Below are positions 63,798-64,000 of a stretch of DNA of 64,000 nt, in pieces. The first letter of the stretch is position 1. Each line of letters starts with the position of its first letter. Origin of the DNA: CAZGXI01 sp964529715 (GTDB taxonomy: Bacteria; Chloroflexota; Anaerolineae; Aggregatilineales; Ch27); NCBI GenBank assembly GCA_964529715.1, contig CAZGXI010000009.1, positions 1 through 64,000 of the forward strand. The letters run 5' to 3'. A model generated the notes under the pieces. That model was given only the letters and a program-made list of their open reading frames with translations. It was not told where the DNA came from and ran no database searches. The position numbers and the translations under genes were made by a program.

Positions 63798-63836
63798 GGG
63801 AAGAGCGCAGCCCTTTGCAGGTCTAGTCCTTTCATT

Positions 63837-64000
63837 TTACGGGATTGGGCCGACGGTGGTGCCTGCCATCGGCGTTAACGCAACGTTGGGAGACCAGTTC
63901 CCGGCGCGGTCCACTGCCCACACAGCAAATTCATACGTCCGCCCGGTTTCCCCTGTGTACTGCGAGAAGGTTCGGTCGGTTTCCAGCCAGGTCTGCCACG
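63837..64000 (-). CDS. C-terminal end of a fibronectin-III-like protein (partial)
   Basis: 54 codons of an open frame entering from the right edge and ending at TAA 63839-63837. It reads ...TGETGRTYEFAVWAVDRAGNWSPN..., the F/G strand region of a fibronectin type III domain ('YEFAVWAVDRAGN'). So the gene continues outside the window and probably encodes a surface or secreted protein. Its start is not seen. Confidence 0.7.
   Translation of the reverse strand, partial: WQTWLETDRTFSQYTGETGRTYEFAVWAVDRAGNWSPNVALTPMAGTTVGPIP

Overview
The window is about 60% G+C, densely coded, and carries the bacterial chromosome backbone of what is most likely a Chloroflexota member (probably Anaerolineae-like). 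That placement is an inference. It rests on the mix of families: the MSMEG_4193-type phosphatase / DUF3090 / SCO1664-type trio shared with Actinobacteria, an Os1348-like small protein, many TM-anchored or lipobox proteins with Pro/Thr-rich linkers, and PgpH/YqeY/greA/lysS housekeeping genes. No rRNA, CRISPR array, insertion sequence, prophage or plasmid function was seen.

Layout. 1-8.5 kb: a tRNA-Phe gene and a leftward run of nine genes (response regulator, TPR protein, lipoprotein, HIT protein, YqeY, the c-di-AMP phosphodiesterase PgpH, YbeY, DgkA, a GH-like membrane protein). 8.6-11.4 kb: a rightward phosphatase / DUF3090 / kinase-fold trio plus an SRPBCC protein. 11.4-14.6 kb: leftward ComM/YifB and an M1-type lipoprotein peptidase. 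14.9-23.8 kb: rightward UbiA-type prenyltransferase, a very large hybrid sensor kinase, a DHH-CBS-CCA fusion, a GNAT enzyme and membrane proteins. 23.8-32.8 kb: leftward trans-sulfuration enzyme, VWA/MoxR pair, an iron-type ABC transporter with a YwiC-like gene inside it, and a CBS protein. 33-34.4 kb: an M20 dipeptidase. 34.3-43.2 kb: leftward YfhO-like protein, GT39 and GT2 glycosyltransferases, an ABC-2-like permease and an H+-pyrophosphatase.

43.4-46.5 kb is a compact copper operon, csoR-copZ-copA, with a clear promoter, a GC palindrome and a terminator. 46.6-51.2 kb holds a STAS/SpoIIAA-like protein, greA with a structured leader, an M3 oligopeptidase and lysS. 51.2-54.2 kb holds an orphan Os1348-like (RiPP-precursor-like) small protein, an L,D-transpeptidase with altered motif residues, and trmD. 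54.3-64 kb holds a Ser/Thr kinase with an extracytoplasmic EF-hand-like loop, small membrane proteins, a HAD-IIA phosphatase, a tandem of one active-looking and one catalytically dead MA-type peptidase coupled to rlmN, an MCP-like protein, and the end of a fibronectin-III-like protein cut by the window edge.

The best candidate for a little-described system is the three-gene phosphatase / DUF3090 / kinase-fold cassette at 8656-10648. Next come the active/dead peptidase tandem at 58328-61231 and the regulatory DNA in front of the iron transporter, greA and the response-regulator operon. All functions are read from sequence motifs alone; no database search was run.
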